DNA of 64,000 nt from Bolinopsis microptera (taxonomy: Eukaryota > Ctenophora > Tentaculata > Lobata > Bolinopsidae), in contig NC_087073.1 of the NCBI RefSeq assembly GCF_026151205.1, forward strand, positions 2,714,501-2,778,500, given 5' to 3'. This document shows, piece by piece, positions 43,689 to 53,772 of the stretch. A program made the position numbers and the translations under genes. Below the pieces are notes generated by a model that ran no database searches, had not been told where the DNA came from, and saw only the letters and a list, made by a program, of their open reading frames with translations. Positions within the stretch are counted from its first letter, which is position 1; every line of letters starts with the position of its first letter.

Positions 43689-43992
43689 TGACCATTGTTA
43701 ATGGTCTGGCCCGGCGCGCGCTACTTCGTAGCACGTGCCATTTCGAGAAGAAAGCGGCGCGCGCTACTTCGAAGAAATTTAGACGAGTAACATCCGTCAA
43801 ATGGTTACATTACATAGAAATATACACGATTTTCAAATTCAATATGGAATTATATTAACTTGGTGGCGCTCGGCTTGTCACTTTGACGGATGTTACTCGT
43901 CTAAATTTCTTCGAAGTAGCGCGCGCCGCTTTCTTCTCGATGGCAAGTGCTACGAAGTAGCGCGCGCCAGGCCAAATCATTAGCAATGGTCA
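43689..43992. repeat. 110-bp inverted repeat with 83-bp spacer
   Basis: The arm 43689-43800 is complementary to 43884-43992 with few mismatches. Both contain GGCGCGCGCTACTTCGAAG and TTTAGACGAGTAACATCCGTC (given in the left-arm orientation). It could form a long hairpin and is probably a MITE. Parts of the flank (TGGTGGCGCTCGGCTTGTCA) recur near 46675. Confidence 0.8.
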
Positions 43993-45050
43993 ACCTGTCA
44001 CTCCGCCATATCTGCATGCTTATAATTAACAGTAAAAACTGTGAACTGGGGTCCCCAGGTTGTATGGAATATAATAAAATACGCCATCATATAAATCGGG
44101 AAATTGAGCGGCCATCCACAAAAAAACGGCCGCATTTCTTGCATCATTTCTCACCATCTTATGATTTTTTAAGAAAAATAAGTCGATGGAAAAAATTAAT
44201 TTAGCTGCGGTCTACCGAAAAAAGTGATTGCAAGAAAAATTATATTTGATGCGCACGCGCGGCGCGGCCCAGTAGTTGGTAGTACAGAATTGCGCTACAA
44301 ATAATTTAAAATTGTAACCTACTATATAGGTTACAATTAGCATACCAAAACGCGCACCGAATTGCAGACTCTTCGATTGTCTAGATATAGAAACAAATAT
44401 TTTGTAGTATCATCGTATCACCGTATATATAAGGTTTACAAGGTTTACAAGGTTTACAAGGTTTACAAAAAATAGATCTATATTACAGTGAGATAATGTC
44501 AGATCAGCATAGCTAAAGGTCAAAGTCCGAAATCCAAATAGAAAATCCGTTACCATTAAGGTGTTTGATGAGTGTAAAGAAAAAGTGAAAATGAAGGGGC
44601 TGTGGAGGAATATAATATAATACCCGTTAATACTTAATACTATAAATTTATTCATCTAGAACCATTAGTTTTCGCGCCACTCAATATGCGGGCGCGCTTG
44701 TTTCACAAGCGCGAGAGGCGAGCGAGCGCCACTGCAAGCGCAAGGGCTCTGGATAGATCAAATAAATTTAGATAAATGATAAAGCGTCACTATTATATCA
44801 TGAATAACTAGTTTATAATATAGAACAAAGATCGTGTATCAATACATGATTATGTGATGTGAGAGCTGTAGTAAACAACTGCGACTTGTCATTGTAATGG
44901 GTTAGAACAATTTTACATGACCTGATTGCTGATTAATGATTGACCAATTGAACGAAATCATTCATTTTTGAGGTATCGTAAAAATAAAAAGATGAGTTAT
45001 CAGCATCAGATGAGTTATCAGCATCAGGAGATTCGACACATTAAAGAGGA
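43993..45050. other. Intergenic with a short GGTTTACAA tandem
   Basis: No gene is supported. Four tandem AGGTTTACA units lie at about 44430-44468. A doubled GATGAGTTATCAGCATCA occurs near 44991-45027, just left of the next element. Confidence 0.5.
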
Positions 45051-45058
45051 ATATTTAG

Positions 45059-46582
45059 TAGGCTATCCATTTTCGGTAAAATTATTAGTAGCAATGAATT
45101 GTGCTCTGCCAATTGCAACACTTAAAATTTGATTGTGCTCTGCCAATTGCATCACTTGATTTAATTGAATGTATATATATACTGTTTGACATATTTTTCT
45201 TTAAGAAAAAAAAAATCCATTATCGGTATGAAATCTTTTATCTAGATAAACAGATAAAGATTTAGGTTTTATCTAGATAAAACCGATAAAACCGATAATT
45301 TTCCTGCTGAAGGCCAAAGCCAAAATGTTTTCCAAATTTCGCAAAAACTAATTGTCGACTTTTATTACTGTTTACCAGTAATCTTGCTAAAGTACCATTT
45401 CCTTTCTTTTGAAAATATTAGAGCATCAGTTTTCTTCTCCGGGGAGCAGAAGTGCACCAGTTTTCTTCAAAACAGTAGACCAACTGTTTTCTTCTCCTAA
45501 GAACAGTAGTGTACCAGTTCTCTTCAAAACAGTAGACCAACGGTTTCCTTCTCCTAAGAACAATAACGCACTAGTTCTCTTCAAAACAGTAGACCCCACC
45601 GGTTTTCTTTACCTGAGAACACTGAACAGTAACGCACTAGTTCTCTTCAAAACAGTAGACCACTGGTTTCCTTCTCCTGAGAACAGTAACGCACTAGTTC
45701 TCTTCAAAACAGTAGACCACTGGTTTCCTTCTCCTGAGAACAGTAACGCACTAGTTCTCTTCAAAACAGTAGACCACCGGTTTTCTTCTCCTGAGAACAG
45801 TTACGCAATAGTTCTCTTCAAAACAGTCTAGACCAAAGGTTTCCTTCTCCTGAGAACAGTAGTGCACCAAATACCAATTCTCCTCGAAACAGTAAAGCAT
45901 TTAAAGTGATTCAGTGAACCGTTTTCTTATCCTGTCGATAACTTGAAGCAACAGATTCCTTCTCCTGAAGACAATGTTTCACGCCCAGAACACTTACGGA
46001 ATTCAATTGAGTGCCCTGCCGGCATTTTTGACTCTTGTTAACAGTAACCTGATCGTTCCTGTCTCCAGAATGGTTGTAAGGTAAAACGCCAGCACCCTCA
46101 AGAGAACAATGTCAATAACCTTCTCTGGATTTCTACAGTCAAGAAAACAACAAATTCAAGAAAACAACAAATTTTTTTTATTTAAATCAATTATAGCAAC
46201 AATTTTAAAAACTTTAAAGTTCTTCTATTACCATGGAATATACTACGGGTATGGTGACTTGGGCTATTGAGTTGTTAATACAGTTCATAAAGTTCTACAG
46301 TTCCATAGGTATACAAATGTAAATAAACCTCTTAAGCTCACATCTAAGTAAACTACCTCTTCTATCATACTAGAAGACGTTTGGGACTGTTTCTTGGATT
46401 ACTTGGGAAGGCAAAAACACTAATATTTCTTTACAATTTTACGGTATTGTGGCAGTATTTTCGGTAATATCTAGTGAATTTTTATACCGATAAAAATATG
46501 TTTTATCTAGATAAACAGATAACTTTTTTAAACGAATTATCGGAAATAATTATCGGTTACGATTATCGGAGTGGATAGCCTA
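45059..46582. mobile_element. 1.5-kb TIR element with 8-bp target duplication (hAT-like)
   Basis: The ends TAGGCTATCCATTTTCGG and CGGAGTGGATAGCCTA are inverted, and ATATTTAG flanks both sides (45051-45058 and 46583-46590). Subterminal GATAAAACCGATAA-type repeats and TTTATCTAGATAAA palindromes lie near both ends. There is no transposase. The interior holds a 57-bp tandem repeat and a CAAGAAAACAACAA tract shared with repeat R1. The 8-bp duplication favours a hAT-type non-autonomous element. Confidence 0.82.
45409..45900 (+). repeat. 57-bp tandem repeat with open 19-aa periodic frame
   Basis: About seven units contain GTTCTCTTCAAAACAGTAGA and TTTCCTTCTCCTGAGAACAG. The unit length of 57 bp keeps a plus-strand frame open, with a 19-residue period (NALVLFKTVDHWFPSPENS), for 140 codons. 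It lies wholly within the TIR element. A protein role is doubtful. Confidence 0.85.
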
Positions 46583-46779
46583 ATATTTAGTCATTAGCGC
46601 GAAATGAACTAGCGACAGCTGCAAGTTGTAATGAGTTACATGCAGGTGGGTGAGTCACATGATCAATTTAACTGGGTGGCGCTCAGCCTGTCATTCCACC
46701 TTATCTCTATTCGGTTTATGAACATAATAGCCTGGGGTCCCCATGTAAGATCTCTTTTACATCACCAGTGATATATCTA

Positions 46780-46959
46780 GAGTATAGATGGAATATACCA
46801 CAGTATTCATATTCTTGTGCTCAGAAAGGTCATATCTCATTACATATAAGGACTCACACTGGAGAGAAACCCTTCAAGTGTAAGGAATGTTCATATACTC
46901 GCTCTGATAAATCAAGTCTTGTCAGACATCAACGTACTCACACGGGAGAAAAACTCTAA
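46780..46959 (+). pseudogene. Zinc-finger array unit 0, 5'-truncated
   Basis: Only the last two fingers of the family remain (a partial [15 protein letters not shown] finger and [20 protein letters not shown]), ending in HTGEKL and stop as in all other units. The following sequence to about 47,560 is the standard array spacer. The N-terminal exon is missing, so this is the left edge of the array. Confidence 0.85.
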
Positions 46960-47569
46960 AATTGCCAGGAATGTTATCATATAACAACTTTTTTACTTGT
47001 TCTGATCAGTCACACTTTATTAGATACCAGCGTATTCACGGGTAAAGAATGTCAGTTTACTTCCACTTTTATATTATTAGTTTAACAACAACGAGGTATG
47101 ATCTATGGTTGCATTTAAAGTTTAGAAATAATCTCCACAAATGTTTAGAGCTATGTTTGAAATGAATTTTTCTGATTTTTAAATGAAAGAATTTTGCAGT
47201 TTGTTGCACAAATAAGTAAGGAATTAATTATAATCTTTGATATATTATTAGATATATCTAACCATTAATTGAATCCCACTGATTTTGTCTTGTCTCAATA
47301 GTAGAAATTAGTAAATGTATCGTTTTTCCACAATCTATATTATTTGTTATTTTTATAATATGACTATGATATGACATTTATTAACTGCATTATAGCTGCA
47401 TGGTACTGATATAATATAGATATCTGAGGGCCGAGGGGGTCTAATTATTATAATTTAATAATATTCCATTTATTTATACCCACTGGTAATTAAAGATTTG
47501 GTTATTTGAATTTGGAAAGTTTGTCTATTTTTATTTTATTAATCAGTTACTAATGCAGGAAAGTTTGTC
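46960..47569 (+). repeat. Array spacer, first copy (3' and 5' flanks of the zinc-finger units)
   Basis: This spacer of about 600 bp recurs after each zinc-finger gene (48554-49117, 49844-50427, 51571-52176, 53158-53772, 54832-55357, 57820 onward). It begins with a decayed extra finger just after the stop and contains TTGAATCCCACTGATTTTGT. It ends in ATCAGTTACTAATGCAG a few bases before the next ATG, which resembles a 3' splice site. Confidence 0.85.
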
Positions 47570-48553
47570 ATGTTAACACGGATTAAAAGATCCACAACAG
47601 TTGCTGATAAAGAAAGAAGTAACAGAAATTTAATTTCGATCAAAAAGGAAATAAAAACTGAACAGGAGGAACAGGAGGATGTGACTAGAATATCACATGG
47701 TTTCATTTGTCCGAAATGTGAAGCTCACTTCCTCTATGATGATTTCTTTGTGGAACATATCAGAGAACATCATGATGAAAAAATCAATGATATGTCTACT
47801 AGAAATTTCTTGTTAAATTCTTTACGATCATCAGACAGGTTGGGCAAAGAAAGTACTTCTCCTGTTGAGAGTGCTTTTAAATGTGACGATTGTTCTTATA
47901 CCTGTACTGAGAACAGTAATCTTGTGAAACATTTACGTATTCACACGGGAGAGAAATCCTACGAATGCCAGGAATGTTCATATTGTAGTGCTCAGAAAGG
48001 TGATCTCAAGAAACATATGAGGACTCACACGGGAGAGAAACCCTACAAGTGTAAGGAATGTTCATATTGTAGTGCTCAGAAAGGTGATCTCAAGAAACAT
48101 ATGAGGACTCACACGGGAGAGAAACCCTACAAGTGTAAGGAATGTTCGTTTCATAGTGCTCAGAAAGGTGATCTCAAGAAACATATGAGGACTCACACGG
48201 GAGAGAAACCCTACGAGTGTAAGGAATGTTCATATACTTTCTCTGTTAAATCAAGTCTTATCAGACACCAACGTACTCACACGGGAGAGAAACCCTACAA
48301 GTGTAACCGATGTTCATATTGTAGTGCTCGGAAAGGTGATCTCATTAAACATATGAGGACTCACACGGGAGAGAAACCCTACAAGTGTAAGGAATGTTCA
48401 TATTCTTGTGCTCAGAAAGGTCAGCTCTCATTACATTATATAAGGACTCACACTGGAGAGAAACCCTTCAAGTGTAAGGAATGTTCATATACTTGCTCTG
48501 ATAAATCAAGTCTTGTCAGACATCAACGTACTCACACGGGAGAAAAACTCTAA
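47570..48553 (+). CDS. C2H2 zinc-finger protein, array unit 1 (327 aa)
   Basis: The N-terminal leader MLTRIKRSTTVADKE is followed by [12 protein letters not shown], which holds two overlapping SUMO-acceptor consensus sites (IKKE, IKTE). An isolated finger (FICPKCEAHF...HIREHH) follows, then a linker and eight fingers joined mainly by TGEKP linkers, nine in all. Fingers have the form C-x2-C-x12-H-x3-H with a CSYxC start. Recurrent recognition helices are QKGDLKK (three times), VKSSLIR, RKGDLIK, QKGQLSL and DKSSLVR. One finger has an extra Tyr between the zinc histidines (LHYIRTH). A nuclear sequence-specific DNA-binding protein is expected; the target is unknown. Confidence 0.88.
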   Translation: MLTRIKRSTTVADKERSNRNLISIKKEIKTEQEEQEDVTRISHGFICPKCEAHFLYDDFFVEHIREHHDEKINDMSTRNFLLNSLRSSDRLGKESTSPVESAFKCDDCSYTCTENSNLVKHLRIHTGEKSYECQECSYCSAQKGDLKKHMRTHTGEKPYKCKECSYCSAQKGDLKKHMRTHTGEKPYKCKECSFHSAQKGDLKKHMRTHTGEKPYECKECSYTFSVKSSLIRHQRTHTGEKPYKCNRCSYCSARKGDLIKHMRTHTGEKPYKCKECSYSCAQKGQLSLHYIRTHTGEKPFKCKECSYTCSDKSSLVRHQRTHTGEKL

Positions 48554-49117
48554 ATTTGTCAGGAATGTTCTCATATAACAACTTTTATACTTGTTCTGAT
48601 CAGTCACACTTTATTAGATACCAGCGTATTCACGGGTAAAGAATGTCAGTTTACTTCCACTTTTATATTATTAGTTGAACAACAACGAGGTATGATCTAT
48701 GGTTGCATTTAAAGTGTAGAAATAATCTCCACCAATGTTTAGAGCTATGTTTGAAATGAATTTTTCAGATTTTTAAATGAAAGAATTTTGCAGTTTGTTG
48801 CACAAATAAGTAAGGAATTAATCATAATCTTTGATATATTATTAGATATATCTAACCATTAATTGAATCCCACTGATTTTGTCTTGTCTCAATAGTAGAA
48901 ATTAGTAAATGACGTATCGTTTTTCCACAATCTATATTATTTGTTATTTTTATAATATGACTATGATATGACATTTATTAACTGCATTATAGCTGCATGG
49001 TACTGATATAATATAGATATCTGAGGGCCCGAGGGGGTCTATTGGAATTATATAGACATTTGGAAAGTTTGTCTATTTTTATTTTATTAATCAGTTATTA
49101 ATGCAGGAAAGTTTGTC

Positions 49118-49843
49118 ATGTTAACACGGAGTAAAAGATCCACAACAGTTGCTGATAAAGAAAGAAGTAACAGCAATTTAATTTCGATCAAAAAGGAAAT
49201 AAAAACTGAACAGGAGGAGGTGATTAGAATATCACATGGTTTTATTTGTCCGAAATGTGAAGCTCACTTCCTCTATGATGAGTTCTTTGTGGAACATATC
49301 AGAGAACATCATGATGAAAACATCAATGATATGTCCTCTAGAAATGTCTTGTTAAATTCTTTACGATCATCAGACAGGTTTGGCAAAGAAAATACTTCTG
49401 TTGGGAAAGCTTTTGAATGTGACGATTGTTCTTATACATGTACTGAGAACAGTGATCTTGTGAAACATTTACGTATTCACACGGGAGAGAAATCCTACGA
49501 GTGCCAGGAATGTTCATATTGTAGTGCTCAGAAAAGTGATCTGAAGAAACATATGAGGACTCACACGGGTGTAAGGAATGTTCATATACTTTCTCTGTTA
49601 AATCAAGACTTATCAGACACCAACGTACTCACACGGGAGAGAAACCCTACAAGTGTAACCGATGTTCATATTGTAGTGCTCGGAAAGGTGATCTCAAGGT
49701 ACATATTAGGACTCACACGGGAGAGAAACCCTTCAAGTGTAAGGAATGTTCATATACTTGCTCTGATAAATCAAGTCTTGTCAGACATCAACGTACTCAC
49801 ACGGGAGAAAAACTCTAAATTTGCCAGGAATGTTCTCATATGA
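49118..49843 (+). pseudogene. Zinc-finger array unit 2, frameshifted
   Basis: The leader, isolated finger and two further fingers are normal. Around 49570 the linker loses 16 bases (ACACGGG joins directly to TGTAAGG), so the frame shifts after HMRTHTG. Downstream fingers are still present in another frame, but the predicted protein continues with unrelated residues to 49843. It may yield a truncated three-finger protein or nothing. Its finger-coding region is also shorter than in its neighbours (about four fingers after the shift). Confidence 0.85.
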
Positions 49844-50427
49844 CAATTTGTATACTTGTTCTGATCAGTCACACTTTATTAGATATCAGCGCATTCACGG
49901 GTAAAGAATGTCAGTTTACTTCCACTTTTATATTATTAGTTGAACAACAACGAGGTATGATCTATGGTTGCATTTAAAGTTTAGAAATAATCTCCACAAA
50001 TGTTTAGAGCTATGTTTGAAATGGATTTTTCTGTTTTTTAAATGAAAGAATTTTGCAGTTTGTTGCACAAATAAGTAAGGAATTAATTATAATCTTTGAT
50101 ATATTATTAGATATATCTAACCATTAATTGAATCCCACTGATTTTGTCTTGTCTCAATAGTAGAAATTAGTAAATGTATCGTTTTTCCACATTCTATATT
50201 ATTTGTTATTTTTATAATATGACTATGATATGACATTTATTAACTGCATTATAGCTGCATGGTACTGATATAATATAGATATCTGAGGGCCGAGGGGGTC
50301 TAATTATTATAATTTAATAATATTCCATTTATTTATACCCACTGGTAATTAAAGATTTGGTTATTTGAATTTGGAAAGTTTGTCTATTTTAATTCATTAA
50401 TCAGTTACTAATGCAGGAAAGTTTGCC

Positions 50428-51570
50428 ATGTTAACACGGAGTAAAAGATTCTCAACAGCTGCTGATAAAGAAAACAGTAACATAAATTTAATTCCGATCA
50501 AAAAGGAAATAAAAACCGAGCAGGAGGAGGTGACTGGAATATCACATGGTTTCATTTGTCCGCAATGTGAAGCTCACTTCCTTTATGATGAGTTCTTTGT
50601 GGAACATATCAGAGAACATCATGGTGAAACGATCAATGATATGTCTACTAAAGATGTCCTGTTAAACTCTTTACGATCATCAGACAGGTTGGGCAAAGAA
50701 AATACTTCTCTTGTTGGGAAAGCTTTTAAATGTGACGATTGTTCTTATACCTGTAATGAGAACAGTGATCTTGTGAAACATTTTAAATGCATTCACACGG
50801 GAGAGAAACCCTACAAGTGTAACCAATGTTCATATTCTTGCTCTGATAAATCAAGTCTTATTATACACAATCGTACTCACACGAGAGAGAAACCTTACAA
50901 GTGTAAGGAATGTTCATATTATAGTGCTCAGAAAGGTGATCTCAAGAAACATATGAGGACTCACACAGGAGAGAAACCCTACAAGTGCAACGAATGTTCG
51001 TATTCTAGTGCTCAGAAATGTTCGCTCACAGCGCATATAAGGACTCACACCGGAGAGAAACCCTACAAGTGTAAGGAATGTTCATATTGTAGTGCTCAGA
51101 AAGGTGATCTCAAGAGACATATGAGGACTCACACGGGAGAGAAACCCTACAAGTGTAATGAATGTTCATATACTTCCTCTGTTAAATCAAATCTTATTAC
51201 ACACCAACGTACTCACATGGGAGAGAAACCCTACAAGTGTAACCAATGTTCGTTTTGTAGTGCTCGGAAAGGTGATCTCACATTACATATTAGGACACAC
51301 ACGGGAGAGAAACCCTACAAGTGTAATGAATGTTCATATACTTGCTCTGTTCAATCTAATCTTATTATACACCAACGTACTCACACGGGAGAGAAACCCT
51401 ACAAGTGTAAGGAATGTTCATATTCGTGTGCTCAGAAAGGTCATCTCTCATTACATATAAGGACTCACACTGGAGAGAAACCCTACAAGTGTAAGGAATG
51501 TTCATATACTTGCTCTGTTAAATCAAGTCTTGTCAGACATCAACGTACTCATACGGGAGAGAAACTCTAA
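50428..51570 (+). CDS. C2H2 zinc-finger protein, array unit 3 (380 aa)
   Basis: The longest member, with eleven fingers. Leader MLTRSKRFSTAADKE, SUMO-like IKKEIKTEQ, the isolated [10 protein letters not shown] finger, a [15 protein letters not shown] finger with one extra residue between the histidines, then nine regular fingers. Helices in order include DKSSLII, QKGDLKK, QKCSLTA, QKGDLKR, VKSNLIT, RKGDLTL, VQSNLII, QKGHLSL and VKSSLVR. It is intact and single-exon over the coding part. The QKCSLTA and VQSNLII helices are unique in the array. Confidence 0.9.
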   Translation: MLTRSKRFSTAADKENSNINLIPIKKEIKTEQEEVTGISHGFICPQCEAHFLYDEFFVEHIREHHGETINDMSTKDVLLNSLRSSDRLGKENTSLVGKAFKCDDCSYTCNENSDLVKHFKCIHTGEKPYKCNQCSYSCSDKSSLIIHNRTHTREKPYKCKECSYYSAQKGDLKKHMRTHTGEKPYKCNECSYSSAQKCSLTAHIRTHTGEKPYKCKECSYCSAQKGDLKRHMRTHTGEKPYKCNECSYTSSVKSNLITHQRTHMGEKPYKCNQCSFCSARKGDLTLHIRTHTGEKPYKCNECSYTCSVQSNLIIHQRTHTGEKPYKCKECSYSCAQKGHLSLHIRTHTGEKPYKCKECSYTCSVKSSLVRHQRTHTGEKL

Positions 51571-52176
51571 AATTGCCAGGAATGTTCTTATATAACAACT
51601 TTTATACTTGTTCTGATCAGTCACACTTTATTAGATACCAGCGTATTCACGGGTAAAGAATGTCAGTTTACTTCCACTTTTATATTATTAGTTGAACAAC
51701 AACGAGGTATGATCTATGGTTGCATTTAAAGTTTAGAAATAATCTCCACCAATGTTTAGAGCTATGTTTGAAATGAATTTTTCTGATTTTTAAATGAAAG
51801 AATTTTGCAGTTTGTTGCACAAATAAGTAAGGAATTAATCATAATCTTTGATATATTATTAGATATATCTAAACATTAATTGAATCCCACTGATTTTGTC
51901 TTGTCTCAATAGTAGAAATTAGTAAATGTATCGTTTTTCCACAATCTATATTATTTGTTATTTTTATAATATGACTATGATATGACATTTATTAACTGCA
52001 TTATAGCTGCATGGTACTGATAGAATATAGATATCTGAGGGGGTCTAATTATTATAATTTAAAATAATAAATTCCATTTATTTATACCCACTGGTAATTA
52101 AAGATTTGGTTATTTGAATTTGAAAAGTTTGTGTATTTTAATTCATTAATCAGTTACTAATGCAGGTAAGATAGTC

Positions 52177-53157
52177 ATGTTAACACGGAGTAAAAGATCC
52201 TCAACAGCTGCTGATAAAGAAAACAGTAACATAAATTTAATTCCGATCAAAAAGGAAATAAAAACCGAGCAGAAGGAGGTGACTGGAATATCACATGGTT
52301 TCCTTTGTCCGCAATGTGAAGCTCACTTCCTTTATGATGAGTTCTTTGTGGAACATATCAGAGAACATCATGGTGAAACGATCAATGATATGTCTACTAA
52401 AGATGTCCTGTTAAACTCTTTACGATCATCAGAGAGGTTAGGGAAAGAAAATACTTCTCTTGTTGGGAAAGCTTTTAAATGTGACGATTGTTCTTATACC
52501 TGTAATGAGAACAGTGATCTTGTGAAACATTTTAAATGCATTCACACGGGAGAGAAACCCTACAAGTGTAAGGAATGTTCATATAATTGCTCTATTAAAT
52601 CACATCTTGTCAGACACCAACGTACTCATATGGGAGAGAAACCCCACAAGTGTAACCAATGTTCATTTTGTAGTGCTCGGAAAGGTGATCTCATTAGACA
52701 TATAAGGATTCACACAGGAGAGAAACCCTACAAGTGCAACGAATGTTCATATACTTGCTCTAATAAATCAAGTCTTATTATACACCAACGTTCTCATACG
52801 GGAGAGAAACTCTACAAGTGTAAGGAATGTTCATATTCTTGCTCTGTTAAATCACGTCTTGTCATACACCACCGTACTCATACGGGAGAGAAACCCTACA
52901 AGTGTAAGGAATGTTCATATTGTAGTGCTCAGAAAGGTGATCTCAAGAGACATATGAGGACTCACACGGGAGAGAAACCCTACAAGTGTAAGGAATGTTC
53001 ATATTCTTGTGCTCAGAAAGCTAAAGGTCATCTCTCATTACATATAAGGACTCACACTGGAGAGAAACCCTTCAAGTGTAAGGAATGTTCATATACTTGC
53101 TCTGATAAATCAAGTCTTGTCAGACATCAACGTACTCACACGGGAGAGAAACTCTAA
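52177..53157 (+). CDS. C2H2 zinc-finger protein, array unit 4 (326 aa)
   Basis: Nine fingers. After the leader and two N-terminal fingers the helices are IKSHLVR, RKGDLIR, NKSSLII, VKSRLVI, QKGDLKR, QKAKGHLSL and DKSSLVR. The QKAKGHLSL finger carries a two-residue insertion, from a 6-bp duplication, inside the recognition helix; this probably breaks that finger. Otherwise it is intact and very similar to unit 5. Confidence 0.88.
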   Translation: MLTRSKRSSTAADKENSNINLIPIKKEIKTEQKEVTGISHGFLCPQCEAHFLYDEFFVEHIREHHGETINDMSTKDVLLNSLRSSERLGKENTSLVGKAFKCDDCSYTCNENSDLVKHFKCIHTGEKPYKCKECSYNCSIKSHLVRHQRTHMGEKPHKCNQCSFCSARKGDLIRHIRIHTGEKPYKCNECSYTCSNKSSLIIHQRSHTGEKLYKCKECSYSCSVKSRLVIHHRTHTGEKPYKCKECSYCSAQKGDLKRHMRTHTGEKPYKCKECSYSCAQKAKGHLSLHIRTHTGEKPFKCKECSYTCSDKSSLVRHQRTHTGEKL

Positions 53158-53772
53158 ATTTGCCAGGAATGTTCTCATATAACAACTTCTATACTTGTTC
53201 TGATCAGTCACACTTTATTAGATACCAGCGTATTCACGGGTAAAGAATGACAGTTTACTTCCACTTTTATATCATTAGTTGAACAGCAACGAGATATGAT
53301 CTATGGTTGCATTTAAAGTTTTATTTAGAAATAATCTCCACCAATGTTTAGAGCTATGTTTGAAATGAATTTTTCTGATTTTTAAATGAAAGAATTTTGC
53401 AGTTTGTTGCACAAATAAGTAAGGAATTAATTATAATCTTTGATATATTATTAGATATATCTAACCATTAATTGAATCCCACTGATTTTGTCTTGTCTCA
53501 ATAGTAGAAATTAGTAAATGTATCGTTTTTCCACAATCTATATTATTTGTTATTTTTATAATATGACTATGATATGACATTTATTAACTGCATTATAGCT
53601 GCATGGTACTGATATAATATAGATATCTGAGGGCCGAGGGGGTCTTATTATTATAATTTAATAATATTCCATTTATTTATACCCATTGGTAATTAAAGAT
53701 TTGGTTATTTGAATTTGGAAAGTTTGTCTATTTTTATTTTATTAATCAGTTACTAATGCAGGAAAGTTTGCC

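Noticed and set aside
51158-51460. 100-codon frame inside zinc-finger unit 3
   Set aside because: It is the shifted frame of the finger repeats; the HTGEKP linker reads as LTRERNP in this frame.
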